A DNA stretch of 64,000 nt, taken from NCBI GenBank assembly GCA_047967505.1, contig CM106539.1; one strand, written 5' to 3'. Position 1 is the first letter of the stretch, and each line of letters opens with the position of its first letter. The stretch is from Dipteris shenzhenensis. Taxonomy: Eukaryota > Polypodiophyta > Polypodiopsida > Gleicheniales. The translations under genes and the position numbers were made by a program. Shown here piece by piece: positions 46,301 through 51,679 of the stretch. Under the pieces are notes generated by a model, which saw only the letters and a list, made by a program, of their open reading frames with translations, had not been told where the DNA came from and searched no databases.

Positions 46301-49300
46301 GTCAATGCGCCTCTGCATCGACTACCGAGCCCTCAACAAGCTCACTATAAAAAACAAGTATCCATTGCCTCGCATCAATGACCTCTTCGATCAACTTCTA
46401 CATGCAACACAATTTTCAAAGATTGATCTTCGTTCAGGTTATCATCAAATTCGCATACGAGAAGGTGATGAATACAAGACAGCTTTTCGAACAAAGTATG
46501 GACACTATGAATGTTTGGTCATGCCTTTTGGGTTAAACAATGCCCCGGCCACATTCATGACATTAATGAACGACATCTTCAGGCCTTTCCTCGATAAGTT
46601 CGTCATCGTTTACCTCGATGACATCCTCGTTTTCAGCAGATCCCTACATGAGCACAAACAACATCTTCACCAAGTTTTTGAAGTTCTCCGTGCAAATTCT
46701 CTCTACATCAACATTGAGAAGAGTGAGTTCTTCAAGACCCAACTCGAATATTTGGGACATGTTATTTCCGCTCAAGGCATCTCTGTGGATCCCAAGAAGG
46801 TCAAGGTAATCCGAAACTGGCCTACTCCTAAGAATGTTCATGATGTCCGCTCTTTTCTCGGATTGGCAAACTTCTACCATACAAAGGTCTATCAGTTTTT
46901 CGAAATCGCAGCTCCTATGTCCGAATTATTGAAAAGCACAGCAATTTTTCAGTGGCTTCCCGAAATAGAATATAGTTTCCAACAACTCAAGCAAGCACTC
47001 ACCACCACACCAGTTATGGCTATTGCTGACCCAAATCTTCCATTTGAGGTCATGACCGACGCTTCCGACATCGCTACAGGAGCAGTCTTGATGCAAGAAG
47101 GCAGAGTTATTGCTTTTGACAGCCATAAACATTCTGATATCCAAACCCAATATCCGGTTTATGTTGCACTAGTAATTGATACGAGCGAAGATCTCCATCC
47201 AGCATTACAAGGGCAAGACGGACACATTCACCCTGGATCAATAAGTTTGACAACTACTTCACCGTTCAACAAAGATGGACGAGAGACAATGTCTACTCAC
47301 ATCCATGCACCTAGGGACGCAGACGTGCCAGCTTGGTAACGCCCACCCAATGATGAAGGTATCCACCAACAGTTGGGAGACCTTTTGTATGGGGATCAAG
47401 AAGAGATTTCTACCATCACAATACATGGCCCAATTCAAGGAACATTCTTCAACATGGCCCAAGGTCCCAATGACACAAATAGCCATTCATCTATCAATGA
47501 ACAACAGTGACAAGCTCCATACAATGCAACATGGACTCAAGTTGGACATCCAATAGTAGGTTCGGAGTTTTAAGCTGGACACATATGACAATGCATTCAT
47601 GCTCATGTAGAACTTCGAGCTCATGCATAGTGGGCAAAGCCCCAAAGCAAGTTTGAAGCAAAAGTGGAGCTTTAGCTCACAATTAAGAGGCAGCAATACA
47701 AATAATGCCCAAAAAAACAGCTTCAGCCGGAACAATAGTCATGGATTTGGCCACTACCTCGAGGCCAAGACATGACAGAAATATCAAGAGGGCCGTCGCT
47801 TCTATTGCCATCTCAAGGCATATGAAGCGGAAGTGTCCTCGCGTAAAGGACTCTGCACCAACAACTATACTTTAGTGAAAACCATGTCCGCGATCATCGA
47901 GGAACTTTCAGAAGGTGTCGGCCCAGCCACCGTGGACCTCTTCAAGATCGAAGGTACCATAACGAGATAGCACGTCATGATGCTCTTTGATAACGATATC
48001 GCCAAAGACATTCTTTCAGCTCATGAGATCACCAACTGGGCTCGATTACAACTTATACCTAGATGAGTCTAGGAACATGCCCAAACTCATCCTCTAAAAA
48101 CACAACATAGTGCAGTTTCAATCTCATGATAGTCACTCATAAGGTTGAAAACCATAAACTCCATCACGATTTCATCAATTACAAGACATTCTGTATCGCT
48201 CCTTCAGAAACAATGGATATCATCTTGGGATAAGTGGTACAAACAATACCGAGTGATGACCAACTAGGACAACCAGGCCCTAGTTCTCAACATAGTGAAC
48301 GTCAGCACCCAGGAATTCAAATGGTTCAAAGGGGTGCCAACACAACTACTCATGGACTGAAAGGCACATCACAAGTTCAATTGACCAACCGCCATCGACC
48401 CTCAACAACTTGTGGCTAGCCATGGATAGGCAATTTACAGCATCGCATAGATTATCCTTCAAAATCATGAAGCTTACTTGATCTAGCTAAAACATCAAAT
48501 CTATCTCTAAAGAGCATCCTCACATTTAGATGTAAAATAATGGGTGAAAAAGTTAAAAGGGCTTACCTCATACTATATACAATCAACAATTGTGGAATCA
48601 TATTTTAAAATGCAAAAGTCAAGACAATCTTTAAACCACAGGAAAAGTGATGTTTGTACATTCACTCTTCAAAAGTTGGAATATATGAGATACGTGAATT
48701 AACTACCTTGGATACTTAAAATAGTTGGGCAAGTTCGAAAAAAGATCTATCATTCTCCACATACAAATTGCTAATTAAAAAGGTAAAAGCTTGCTAATTG
48801 GCAAGCACAAACATGCACCTGAAACAATGGTCAGATATAAGTATAGATGAGTACTTTCACATCAAGGTCGTGATTTTTTTCCACATGACAAGAATCAAAA
48901 CATAAATTGATTTCGACCTAAGAACTTGGAACGTACTTTTTCAAATCTATGACAAAAAATTTATGAAACAAGCTTTCCAATTTGAAAATATTCCAATATT
49001 TAGCGGTGTATAGCATAGTTCATTGAACAAGATCTGTGAATACCTTGTTTCTGTACTAGGATATGAGATTTCATGACTTGCATCACTCATCTTCCAAGAT
49101 TTAGTTAATATTTTGTATACAGCAAAGTGAAACCATAAGATTGAAGGAAGATCAGTGAACACCTCGCTTTTAAATTTGGATATGAAATTTCATGATTTGT
49201 ATATTTCAGTACAAATCACAAAAAATCTATTAGAACATCAGCCCCTCTAAGCAGACTACTGTACAGCTCTAGATAGCATGCTTGGAAGCAAGTTTAGACT

Positions 49301-50156
49301 TCGTCTTGCCAGCAGCCACAGTGAAACTTGGTTTTTAAGCTTCTCTGAAACCTCCAAGCTGCACATGGACACTGATAAGGAAGAAGACTTGAATACAGAT
49401 GAACCCTATGGATTTGCACTGTGGTCAGTTCATAAAATCACAAGCTTCTCAAGATATAGAAAATAGCTTAAAGAGTAAACTCCTTCCGATAAGTTTTTGT
49501 CAATGAAGGCCACAAAAATATATCACAAGAGCTTGTGCTGACCCATTGTTATATTCTCATTGCCAAAACAGCAAACTGAAACTGGGGAAGCATCGTTTTT
49601 TCAAAAGAAGGTCTCATTAATGGATGCACTTTGCTAAAATCGCTGGTGTATTCCAGTCACGTTTGATTATTTGATACATAATTACAAAGCACGGGTGCTA
49701 CCATCATGTAAGCCGACTGATACATCTAAAAGGTGCTCAATTTTAGGGGCTTTCGCTACAAAATTAACTCTACAAATCTTTCTAGTTAATTTTGTTCCAT
49801 CTCTGCAAAACTTAAGATGTCGGGCATGGTTGGTAACGATACTGAGCGAAAGATCAGAAGATCAATCACTTGATGTTTTTGACTGAAATCAAGAAGACAA
49901 GGGCAAGAGATGGCACCCAACATCTGCTGAGTATCTTTGCAGACGATGCAGACCTTTCTAGTGGAGCAATGGGGAGGAGAAACAGAATGTTAGTCACCTG
50001 CGTGGGCCGCATTGCTGCCTCGAGGTCGGAGAGGCGATGATCGAAGGAACCAAGGATAGTGATCATGCTTTCGGTGATGGTATGGCTCCTGGTCAAGCTA
50101 TCGCGCATGAATCGCGAGCGCTCCACGAGGGTTTCGAAGTTCCCGGGAGCCACCAT
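19204..50156 (-). CDS. EXO70A1: EXO70A-type exocyst subunit, 12 exons, intact
   Basis: EXO70 is a subunit of the exocyst, which tethers secretory vesicles to the plasma membrane. Its C-terminal part binds membrane phosphoinositides. The coding exons (minus strand) are 49998-50156, 32911-33006, 32479-32684, 32107-32385, 30008-30146, 29632-29844, 28859-29064, 27607-27807, 27346-27445, 26974-27080, 19424-19570 and 19204-19321. They total 1,971 nt: 656 residues plus TGA, close to the roughly 640 of plant EXO70A1. Every junction is GT-AG and in phase. Diagnostic segments are [73 protein letters not shown] and [16 protein letters not shown]. The start at 50,156 is chosen because CACCATGG is a strong context and the next residues align with the family. 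An in-frame upstream ATG at 50,261 would add 35 residues of no visible similarity. Introns 1 (16,991 bp) and 10 (7,403 bp) are swollen by retrotransposons, but no exon is damaged. Confidence 0.95.
19424..19570 (-). CDS. EXO70A1: EXO70 exon 11
   Basis: It encodes [40 protein letters not shown] and YRSFLKRF, ending with two bases of a glycine codon. The acceptor is AACCAG at 19,571 and the donor is GTACAG. Confidence 0.95.
19571..22205. other. EXO70 intron 10, 3' part; unassigned sequence
   Basis: This is intronic sequence between exon 11 and the Copia-B insertion. 19,860-21,150 is more GC-rich than its surroundings and carries overlapping open frames on both strands, up to 130 codons. No domain is recognisable, so it may be a decayed element of unknown class. 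21,200-22,205 has nothing identifiable. Confidence 0.4.
22211..22894 (-). repeat. Copia-B 3' LTR
   Basis: A 684-bp LTR. Read on the minus strand it runs TGTTAGAAACTCAC... to ...CTTCAACA. A TATA-like CTATAAAAGG lies at about 22,535-22,545 on the minus strand. It is flanked on the internal side by a G-run polypurine tract (about 22,895-22,905). Confidence 0.93.
22908..25830 (-). pseudogene. Copia-B pol: integrase, RT, RNase H; gag and protease deleted
   Basis: After the primer site the gag start codon region ([10 protein letters not shown]) continues for about 25 codons. It then jumps directly to the GAG-pre-integrase ([23 protein letters not shown]). Integrase runs about 25,720-24,956. The second catalytic aspartate is glutamate (FRTERGGEF) and the catalytic glutamate is lysine ([12 protein letters not shown]), so it should be inactive. 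RT (24,544-23,723) keeps YVDD ([12 protein letters not shown]). A frameshift near 23,725-23,745 separates RT from RNase H (23,654-22,908, ending [10 protein letters not shown]). With no gag, the element could only have moved using proteins from a relative. Confidence 0.92.
25898..25909 (-). promoter_or_regulatory. Copia-B primer-binding site
   Basis: TGGTATCAGAGC on the minus strand immediately follows the LTR. It is complementary to the 3' end of plant initiator-methionine tRNA, the usual primer for Copia reverse transcription. Confidence 0.92.
25910..26608 (-). repeat. Copia-B 5' LTR
   Basis: A 699-bp LTR that is the partner of 22,211-22,894. The extra length comes mainly from a short GGTTGGCCCTGGTCGGTGG-type duplication near 26,335-26,355. 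It carries the same TATA-like CTATAAAAGG (about 26,235-26,245, minus strand). It ends directly against the primer-binding site. Confidence 0.93.
26614..26973. other. EXO70 intron 10, 5' part
   Basis: This short intronic stretch lies between exon 10 and Copia-B. Nothing is recognisable beyond the donor GTTAGT at its gene-side end. Confidence 0.5.
26974..27080 (-). CDS. EXO70A1: EXO70 exon 10
   Basis: It encodes [20 protein letters not shown] and then [11 protein letters not shown], with the arginine codon split AG|A across the 7.4-kb intron 10. The next residues ([18 protein letters not shown]) are in exon 11, on the far side of the Copia insertion. Confidence 0.93.
27346..27445 (-). CDS. EXO70A1: EXO70 exon 9
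   Basis: Reads [20 protein letters not shown] and [14 protein letters not shown]; ends in phase 0 before the donor GTAAGA. The [14 protein letters not shown] block is strongly conserved among plant EXO70A proteins. Confidence 0.95.
27607..27807 (-). CDS. EXO70A1: EXO70 exon 8
   Basis: It encodes [40 protein letters not shown] and [27 protein letters not shown]-type and NNIHYMV motifs are hallmarks of the family. It ends inside an arginine codon completed by exon 9. Confidence 0.95.
28859..29064 (-). CDS. EXO70A1: EXO70 exon 7
   Basis: It encodes [40 protein letters not shown] and [19 protein letters not shown]. The last codon is split, GA|C, giving aspartate before YQSTL. The donor is GTAAGT, the consensus. 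Confidence 0.95.
29632..29844 (-). CDS. EXO70A1: EXO70 exon 6
   Basis: A 71-codon exon in phase 0: [40 protein letters not shown] and [18 protein letters not shown]. It forms part of the Exo70 domain proper. It ends at GAG followed by the donor GTAGGC. Confidence 0.95.
30008..30146 (-). CDS. EXO70A1: EXO70 exon 5
   Basis: It encodes [20 protein letters not shown] through [19 protein letters not shown], one of the most conserved EXO70A segments. The acceptor is ATGCAG and the donor GTAAGC. Intron 4 before it is 1,960 bp and holds extra repeat-like sequence. Confidence 0.95.
30147..32106. other. EXO70 intron 4 with LTR-like segments
   Basis: Two parts look foreign. About 30,237-30,830 is C/T-rich on the plus strand, with TATA-like ACTATAAAAGG (30,270) and CCTATAAAAGA (30,438) and three CCAGATCT repeats. 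It resembles the promoter and leader of a retroelement, but no pair of ends was found. About 31,417-31,980 begins TGTTGGGCTC, contains a GGGGGGG run and ends near CCGTTACA, like a solo LTR, but no target duplication is visible. Neither is assigned to a family. Confidence 0.35.
32107..32385 (-). CDS. EXO70A1: EXO70 exon 4
   Basis: It begins at the acceptor TTGCAG so that the codon AG|C gives [17 protein letters not shown], as in the family. A G/S/P-rich variable loop follows (about residues 177-210), then [20 protein letters not shown] and CKIYR. A different AG slightly upstream (before ATGCATTGC) would give a frame-breaking junction, so it was not used. Confidence 0.93.
32479..32684 (-). CDS. 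EXO70A1: EXO70 exon 3
   Basis: It encodes [20 protein letters not shown] and [20 protein letters not shown], matching the N-terminal helical rod of EXO70A proteins. It ends with two bases of a codon (AG) completed by exon 4. The 226-bp and 93-bp neighbouring introns are of normal size. Confidence 0.95.
32911..33006 (-). CDS. EXO70A1: EXO70 exon 2 (residues 54-85)
   Basis: This is a 32-codon exon, [20 protein letters not shown] onward to FDVSRK. The acceptor is CCTTAG at 33,007 and the donor GTGGGA from 32,910. It is too short to appear as an open reading frame with a start codon, and was found by reading through the gap between exons 1 and 3. Confidence 0.93.
33545..34244 (-). repeat. LTR related to Copia-B, in EXO70 intron 1
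   Basis: The segment starts TGTTGAATATCG and ends TTTCAACA on the plus strand and is 700 bp, almost the length of the Copia-B LTRs. On the minus strand its first 60 bases align with the Copia-B LTR start (CACTG.GCCCAC.TGTGAGC.CC..TTTGAGG). A G-run (GGATGGGGGGCAG) precedes it at 34,245-34,257 on the minus strand, as expected for the polypurine tract before a 3' LTR. No partner LTR or target duplication (TGGGA against CTGCC) was found, so it is a truncated element. Confidence 0.65.
33979..34185. promoter_or_regulatory. G-box-like motif array inside the LTR
   Basis: Perfect CACGTG hexamers occur at 33,984 and 34,004 in repeated GCCCACGTGGCA. Variants follow: CCCATGTGTCAG (34,051), CCACATGGTAG (34,075), CCCATGTGGCA (34,119), CACATGGTAG (34,143) and ACACGTGTCC (about 34,175). 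CACGTG is the known target of plant bHLH and bZIP factors. The density suggests control sequence in the U3 part of the LTR, or a short tandem repeat that happens to contain the motif. Confidence 0.45.
34258..34916. other. Intron 1, no feature assigned
   Basis: A C/T-rich start (a C run at about 34,333) is followed by unremarkable sequence. The open frame at 34,180-34,545 begins inside the LTR and has no domain content. Confidence 0.35.
34917..35437 (+). repeat. Gypsy-A 5' LTR
   Basis: It runs from TGTTGTGCTTG to TTTCTTACA, 521 bp. A TATA box (CTCTATATAAGAG) lies at about 35,284-35,296. A 45-bp internal duplication is present at about 35,067-35,155 (GCCCTTTCGACGGGACACTT). One base separates its end from the primer site. 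Confidence 0.8.
35439..35450 (+). promoter_or_regulatory. Gypsy-A primer-binding site
   Basis: TGGTATCAGAGC, complementary to the initiator-methionine tRNA 3' end, begins one base after the LTR. Confidence 0.9.
35690..36260 (+). repeat. Gypsy-A leader short repeats
   Basis: From about 35,690 to 35,900, variants of GGGACACACCTTTT recur about every 20-35 bp, and similar units are in the LTR at 35,045-35,275. From 36,079 to 36,256, CGTAC recurs many times, mostly as CCGTACAGCCTGC. No protein is encoded here. The repeats lie between the primer site and gag, where packaging and dimerisation signals usually lie. Confidence 0.6.
36664..37308 (+). CDS. Gypsy-A proline-rich ORF before gag
   Basis: A 214-codon open frame. 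Residues 1-95 look globular ([40 protein letters not shown]). The rest is P/S-rich with repeated P.YPP and TP.PG.P, ending [15 protein letters not shown]. It overlaps the gag-type frame that starts at 37,295 by 14 nt. I do not recognise a family. It may be an extra N-terminal gag product of this lineage. Its length and lack of stops in a decayed element suggest that it was a real gene. Confidence 0.55.
   Translation: METPGNSPGISRTPQASATTQYRVQIAQPAHFGAYASWIFCVTFPPSDLDHILYLLREAPQLHYFLSTVQVVFHETRRYPEPDIPQEFAVHLWREFYPSPSASPGYSPPPSAPRYPPLQGVPSPSQYLHSEGTPSPGYPPFPTAAPFPFSDPWTLQPTPVLSRVVTPLSASPVLPQTGPPLPNFHGWFHPASPAPSNMSNLREQPESSSRNGTN
37295..37847 (+). pseudogene. Gypsy-A gag, 5' part (interrupted)
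   Basis: It starts [12 protein letters not shown], followed by a coiled-coil stretch ([20 protein letters not shown]). A frameshift near 37,550 moves to the frame reading [20 protein letters not shown], then the Retrotrans_gag capsid: [40 protein letters not shown] and [17 protein letters not shown]. It is cut inside the arginine codon region at 37,847. The missing continuation (FEHVLRKQF) is at 44,798. Confidence 0.85.
37848..40041 (-). repeat. 3' LTR of the nested non-autonomous element
   Basis: 2,194 bp, TGGATGGACAAAAATAG to AATCTTCACACA on the plus strand. On the minus strand it is preceded by AGTAGGGGTTGCTAAAGG (40,042-40,059), a plausible polypurine tract. Long open frames on the plus strand (up to 227 codons at 39,123-39,806) are low-complexity S/L/P translations and are probably not genes. 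Confidence 0.9.
40075..41307 (-). CDS. Acidic ORF with DPGG repeats, nested element
   Basis: An intact 410-codon frame ending 34 nt before the LTR, just upstream of the polypurine tract. It is strongly acidic with many D/E/S/V residues ([20 protein letters not shown]). The last 75 residues change character to W/G/P-rich, with WDPGG, FDPGG, FDPGG and FDPSG spaced about 20-23 residues apart. No known domain is recognised. The start codon lies inside the end of the gag frame, so translation could use frameshifting or reinitiation. Confidence 0.65.
   Translation of the reverse strand: MSSLLKKPDVDDVRELDIITLMSGGLSLAMEEGVAQLDLCEVVEESPREGVATIDGRNVESPLKAAKDKSVCVDDDHAPVLCGDDVHMMAECNQFVVDTVIVHTEEAKISGSASEEEKGETSEDESSIMCDSDEADVAITDKVKDLQTASVDCVHANCDEYDEVKIQCLQDDGDSENEMDCVLDDALNDMLALISSKENENTSMHVEKHSSDSVIDDQLDALLDDILVDFACVVGNDKKEYDGMFEHSSGGRDVCLLLSDLDNSCDGLSFAASKVETIGYAEKSLITDYELVVPVRFVCEVVTSKDVAHVKMGKTHDISVTADSQWSCVLSWQDRIWDPGGLYGRSWWLHQIGVLLIPFDPGGWWIMHIWQWRVQSYPFDPGGEKQRHRAQACFVFDPSGLLMFFFSCWT
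41276..42211 (-). CDS. Gag-like capsid protein of the nested element
   Basis: An intact 311-codon frame. Residues about 1-190 fit the Retrotrans_gag fold: [20 protein letters not shown], a DAKAWLQTQ step, an [20 protein letters not shown] helix, [14 protein letters not shown] and [15 protein letters not shown]. The C-terminal part is charged ([20 protein letters not shown]) and has no zinc knuckle. The frame has no stops, which fits the very recent insertion. It may supply particles for its own RNA while RT and integrase come from another element. It overlaps the next ORF by about 32 nt in a different frame. Confidence 0.8.
   Translation of the reverse strand: MRMAEDFPEFWGMPYENAVRFLEKMEFTALMKDRATPEILFQILNYCLQGDAKAWLQTQVAAFKTVHPQQQNPEYTVVRAAVLARFAQFRSPNEVWKELCKIQQKDSQDVDQYLIEFGRLWSLWCEALIPEVPPQMIKRDRFVAGLEPSLRLKVEMKNIDSFEDAVRVAREKEWKVKRLRQLGMQEEPKTLVSRPEMIKAYAEREPVSIPMQDDSLKKELHEAVELMKTFSLNWVEIAGRSRGQNNSGDAMDGGEGSSAGARRVPDYVMSCRLELEEELEETVTDEEIDFLSEIEEESISSVVFIAEETGC
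42300..42482 (-). CDS. Small zinc-knuckle ORF of the nested element
   Basis: A 60-codon frame containing [14 protein letters not shown], an exact CX2CX4HX4C zinc knuckle, followed by an R/K-rich tail. Such knuckles bind RNA in retroelement gag proteins, where they normally follow the capsid. Here the knuckle lies upstream of the capsid-like gene in a different frame. It may be a separate small protein, an exon, or a remnant of a rearranged gag. Confidence 0.5.
   Translation of the reverse strand: MLQAMGRNPHMRVIQCEWCGKCGHRKDRCIEVQLRVIQLRARVQRALKVLARRKKNALQM
42529..42549 (-). promoter_or_regulatory. Candidate primer-binding site of the nested element
   Basis: On the minus strand the LTR end CCATCCA is followed by CGTTT and then TGGTGCCTCCACGG. 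A primer site must begin TGG to pair with a tRNA CCA end. The tRNA is not identified here, and it is not the initiator-Met used by the other elements in this window. Confidence 0.5.
42550..44797 (-). repeat. 5' LTR of the nested non-autonomous element
   Basis: 2,248 bp, nearly identical to 37,848-40,041. Differences seen are a loss of about 11 bp near 43,060, a tandem duplication of about 65 bp at about 44,287-44,417 (unit CACACCTCCTCCCTCCGTTG onward) and a few single-base changes. Confidence 0.9.
44798..45413 (+). pseudogene. Gypsy-A gag, 3' part with zinc knuckle
   Basis: It continues the interrupted capsid: [58 protein letters not shown] at 45,159-45,161 replaces a probable CAA. The same frame continues with N/Q/S-rich sequence to [15 protein letters not shown], a CX2CX3HX4C knuckle at about 45,348-45,390. 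The stop is the only break between gag and pol in this frame. Confidence 0.85.
45414..47339 (+). CDS. Gypsy-A protease and reverse transcriptase, truncated in RNase H
   Basis: A 641-codon open frame, continuous with gag apart from the stop at 45,159. Protease has [16 protein letters not shown] and [12 protein letters not shown] runs from [20 protein letters not shown] through [27 protein letters not shown] and [12 protein letters not shown] to [12 protein letters not shown], with all RT signature blocks present. The connection domain reads FLGLANFY. RNase H begins with [20 protein letters not shown] but loses similarity at about 47,165, and the last 57 codons are unrelated. Integrase is absent, so the element cannot transpose by itself. 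Confidence 0.9.
   Translation: MEPSTPQKEDATPAQDKKGKAVRMANTIHLSLASNPKPSLATQVLCVQGSIRGTTVTILIDSGCSHNFLASSVVDKLRLTTSPSLRDYQIELANGTTFLCNTRIKNLSFRIQDYTDKLNFDIIPLSQYDVILGQQWLYDYDPSISFRSHTIQFVHQGKLIELTGSRDSPSTPVASALQVKKWVRKRQVKTSLLLVTAAEETPTKDPPEYLNQPFFQPYLDIFPQELPKQLPPRRPVDHPIELIPGSNPPSKPPYRVSYTQNEEIQRQVTELLDKGHIRPSRSSFGSPVLLVEKNNKSMRLCIDYRALNKLTIKNKYPLPRINDLFDQLLHATQFSKIDLRSGYHQIRIREGDEYKTAFRTKYGHYECLVMPFGLNNAPATFMTLMNDIFRPFLDKFVIVYLDDILVFSRSLHEHKQHLHQVFEVLRANSLYINIEKSEFFKTQLEYLGHVISAQGISVDPKKVKVIRNWPTPKNVHDVRSFLGLANFYHTKVYQFFEIAAPMSELLKSTAIFQWLPEIEYSFQQLKQALTTTPVMAIADPNLPFEVMTDASDIATGAVLMQEGRVIAFDSHKHSDIQTQYPVYVALVIDTSEDLHPALQGQDGHIHPGSISLTTTSPFNKDGRETMSTHIHAPRDADVPAW
47340..48420 (+). pseudogene. 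Decayed second Gypsy gag/protease remnant
   Basis: About 47,340-47,560 reads [20 protein letters not shown], then [10 protein letters not shown], like the Retrotrans_gag step W..F...I...F.P. At about 47,790-48,235, broken frames contain [27 protein letters not shown] and SETMDIILG, reminiscent of a knuckle and the end of a retroviral-type protease. Many stops are present. It appears fused to the broken RNase H of Gypsy-A by rearrangement. Confidence 0.45.
48421..49997. other. EXO70 intron 1, distal part
   Basis: AT-rich intronic sequence up to the exon 1 donor. No gene or element is recognised. The short open frames here have no domain content. Confidence 0.45.
49998..50156 (-). CDS. EXO70A1: EXO70 exon 1 (residues 1-53)
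   Basis: It encodes the N-terminal coiled region, with [20 protein letters not shown] and LEAAMRPTQ, and ends in phase 0 at CAG followed by the donor GTGACT. It lies 17 kb from exon 2. The link is supported because the family sequence continues directly: MRPTQ here, then [10 protein letters not shown] in exon 2. Confidence 0.93.
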
Positions 50157-50323
50157 GGTGCAATGCTTGATGAGCCAAGTGAGGATCGTCGGAAGAAGCA
50201 GCAGATGGGAATAAAGAAGCTGTCGAAGCCAGGTTGCCAACACAAAATGCGCCCACTTCAACCTGGTCTACGTTTGAACTTTGCAGGCGCTGAGAGCCGG
50301 CCTGTAAAAGAGAGAGGACGAGC

Positions 50324-50639
50324 ACGTGTGTGTGTGTGTGGCGCATTCCCAAAAAAAAAAGTGTGCGTGTGTGCGCGTTACCAAAAAAAAAAGAGTGTGT
50401 GTGTGTGTGTGTTAATTTCACTAAAAAAAAGAAAGTGTGTGTTTGTGTGTTTGTGCGTAATTTCACAAAAAAAAGAAGTGTGTGTGTGTGAGAGACCCAA
50501 TAAAAAAAGAGTGTGTGTGTGTGAGAGAGAGAGAGAGAAAGAGAGAGAGAGTTTTCACCCCAAAAAATTGTGTGTGTGTGAGAGAGAGAGTGCCCAAAAA
50601 AAATGTGCACGTGTGTGAGAGAGTTTTCAATCAAGAAGT

Positions 50640-50691
<52 letters not shown>

Positions 50692-50786
50692 TTTCACCAA
50701 AAAAAATGTGTGTGTGTGTGTGAGAGAGAGAGAAAGAGTTTTCGACCCCCCAAAAAAAAGTGTGCACATGTGTCTATTCAACCGAA

Positions 50787-50863
<77 letters not shown>

Positions 50864-50910
50864 TTTCACCCCAAAAAAAAGTATGTGTGTGCGTGTGTGT
50901 TTTCCACTTT
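50324..50910 (-). repeat. Compound GT/GA/A-run minisatellite upstream of EXO70
   Basis: About ten units follow the plan A6-10, then (GT)n, then (GA)n, then TTTTCACCCC or similar, spaced roughly 45-75 bp. On the EXO70 strand this reads as (TC)n-(AC)n-T-run. It begins about 170 bp upstream of the EXO70 start codon, so it lies in the promoter or 5' untranslated region. CT-rich tracts are common in plant leaders, but the higher-order unit is unusual. Confidence 0.8.
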
Positions 50911-51679
50911 GTTAGACAAGTTTCACGCAAAGGCTAGCAAGCGCACACTACAAGGGTGAGAAGTTGCAATGCCGAGATGCGAACAAAATCCATTGGTTCT
51001 GCATCACAAAATCACACATTAGTAACCTAAGATAAAGGGAAATGGCAAGTTAGTACCAAAAGACAAAGGAAAAATTATATCTATCCTATAGTTATCCAAT
51101 GATTAAGAATTAGCTATATGGTACTAGCCCGACCAAGGGCTTGTTGGGAGATTAAAGTGTGTTTATGATCCCATCATAATTGAACCATATAGTTAATCCA
51201 ATCAAGTGGATAAAATCTTGAAAAGAGTGGAAAATAAGAAACAAATTCAAATTGCTTGAGAACCAAAATAGAAGTAGATTCCCTTATTACTCCAAGTCTT
51301 AGAATGCTAAGCAAGAATCCTTAAATTGGTAAGGATCTTAACCAAAGCCACACATGTAAAGGTAGAAATGTATTTTCCATTATTAGGAAACTTTAAACAA
51401 AAATTCCAAGTGCCAAATTCGTCCGAAAGTCTAAGGTCGGGGTTAACTTGCTAGCTGCCATCCAAGAGAAACTAAGTGTTAGAACAACATAGCTTCAATT
51501 GGGTAGACAGGTAATGCCTGCTTGTTATCGCTTTTACCAAACTACCCATCCAGATTCTAAAGTGAAATGTGTAAGAAATAATAGGTGTCTTTGTGTAAAA
51601 TCCACCTGCACGGCGTTTCACCCGCAGATTTTCGATTGGTAGCATCCATGGAATCACGACTGCTTTCCTGAAAGCTTGA
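50911..51679. other. Intergenic, no feature assigned
   Basis: Ordinary AT-rich sequence between the minisatellite and the PPR pseudogene. The EXO70 promoter may extend into it. No motif is specific enough to call. Confidence 0.4.

Larger units (their letters stand above)
34917..47339 (+). mobile_element. Gypsy-A LTR retrotransposon, split by a nested element, no 3' LTR found
   Basis: The order on the plus strand is 5' LTR, initiator-Met primer site, a long leader, gag (interrupted at 37,847/44,798 by a 6.95-kb element), zinc knuckle, protease, RT and the start of RNase H. Coding similarity stops at about 47,165 inside RNase H. Integrase and a 3' LTR matching 34,917 were not found. Downstream sequence to 48,420 looks like remnants of another Gypsy gag and protease. 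The element is antisense to the EXO70 gene that contains it. Confidence 0.85.

Noticed and set aside
50157-50261. Upstream in-frame ATG that would add 35 residues to EXO70
   Set aside because: The extension (MKWAHFVLATWLRQLL...) has no family similarity, while the ATG at 50,156 has an ACCATGG context and is followed by sequence that aligns with other EXO70A N-termini.
50098-50781. 227-codon minus-strand frame of SLSLTHTHTH repeats
   Set aside because: It translates the CA/CT microsatellite just upstream of EXO70. Frames on both strands are open because of the dinucleotide repeats.
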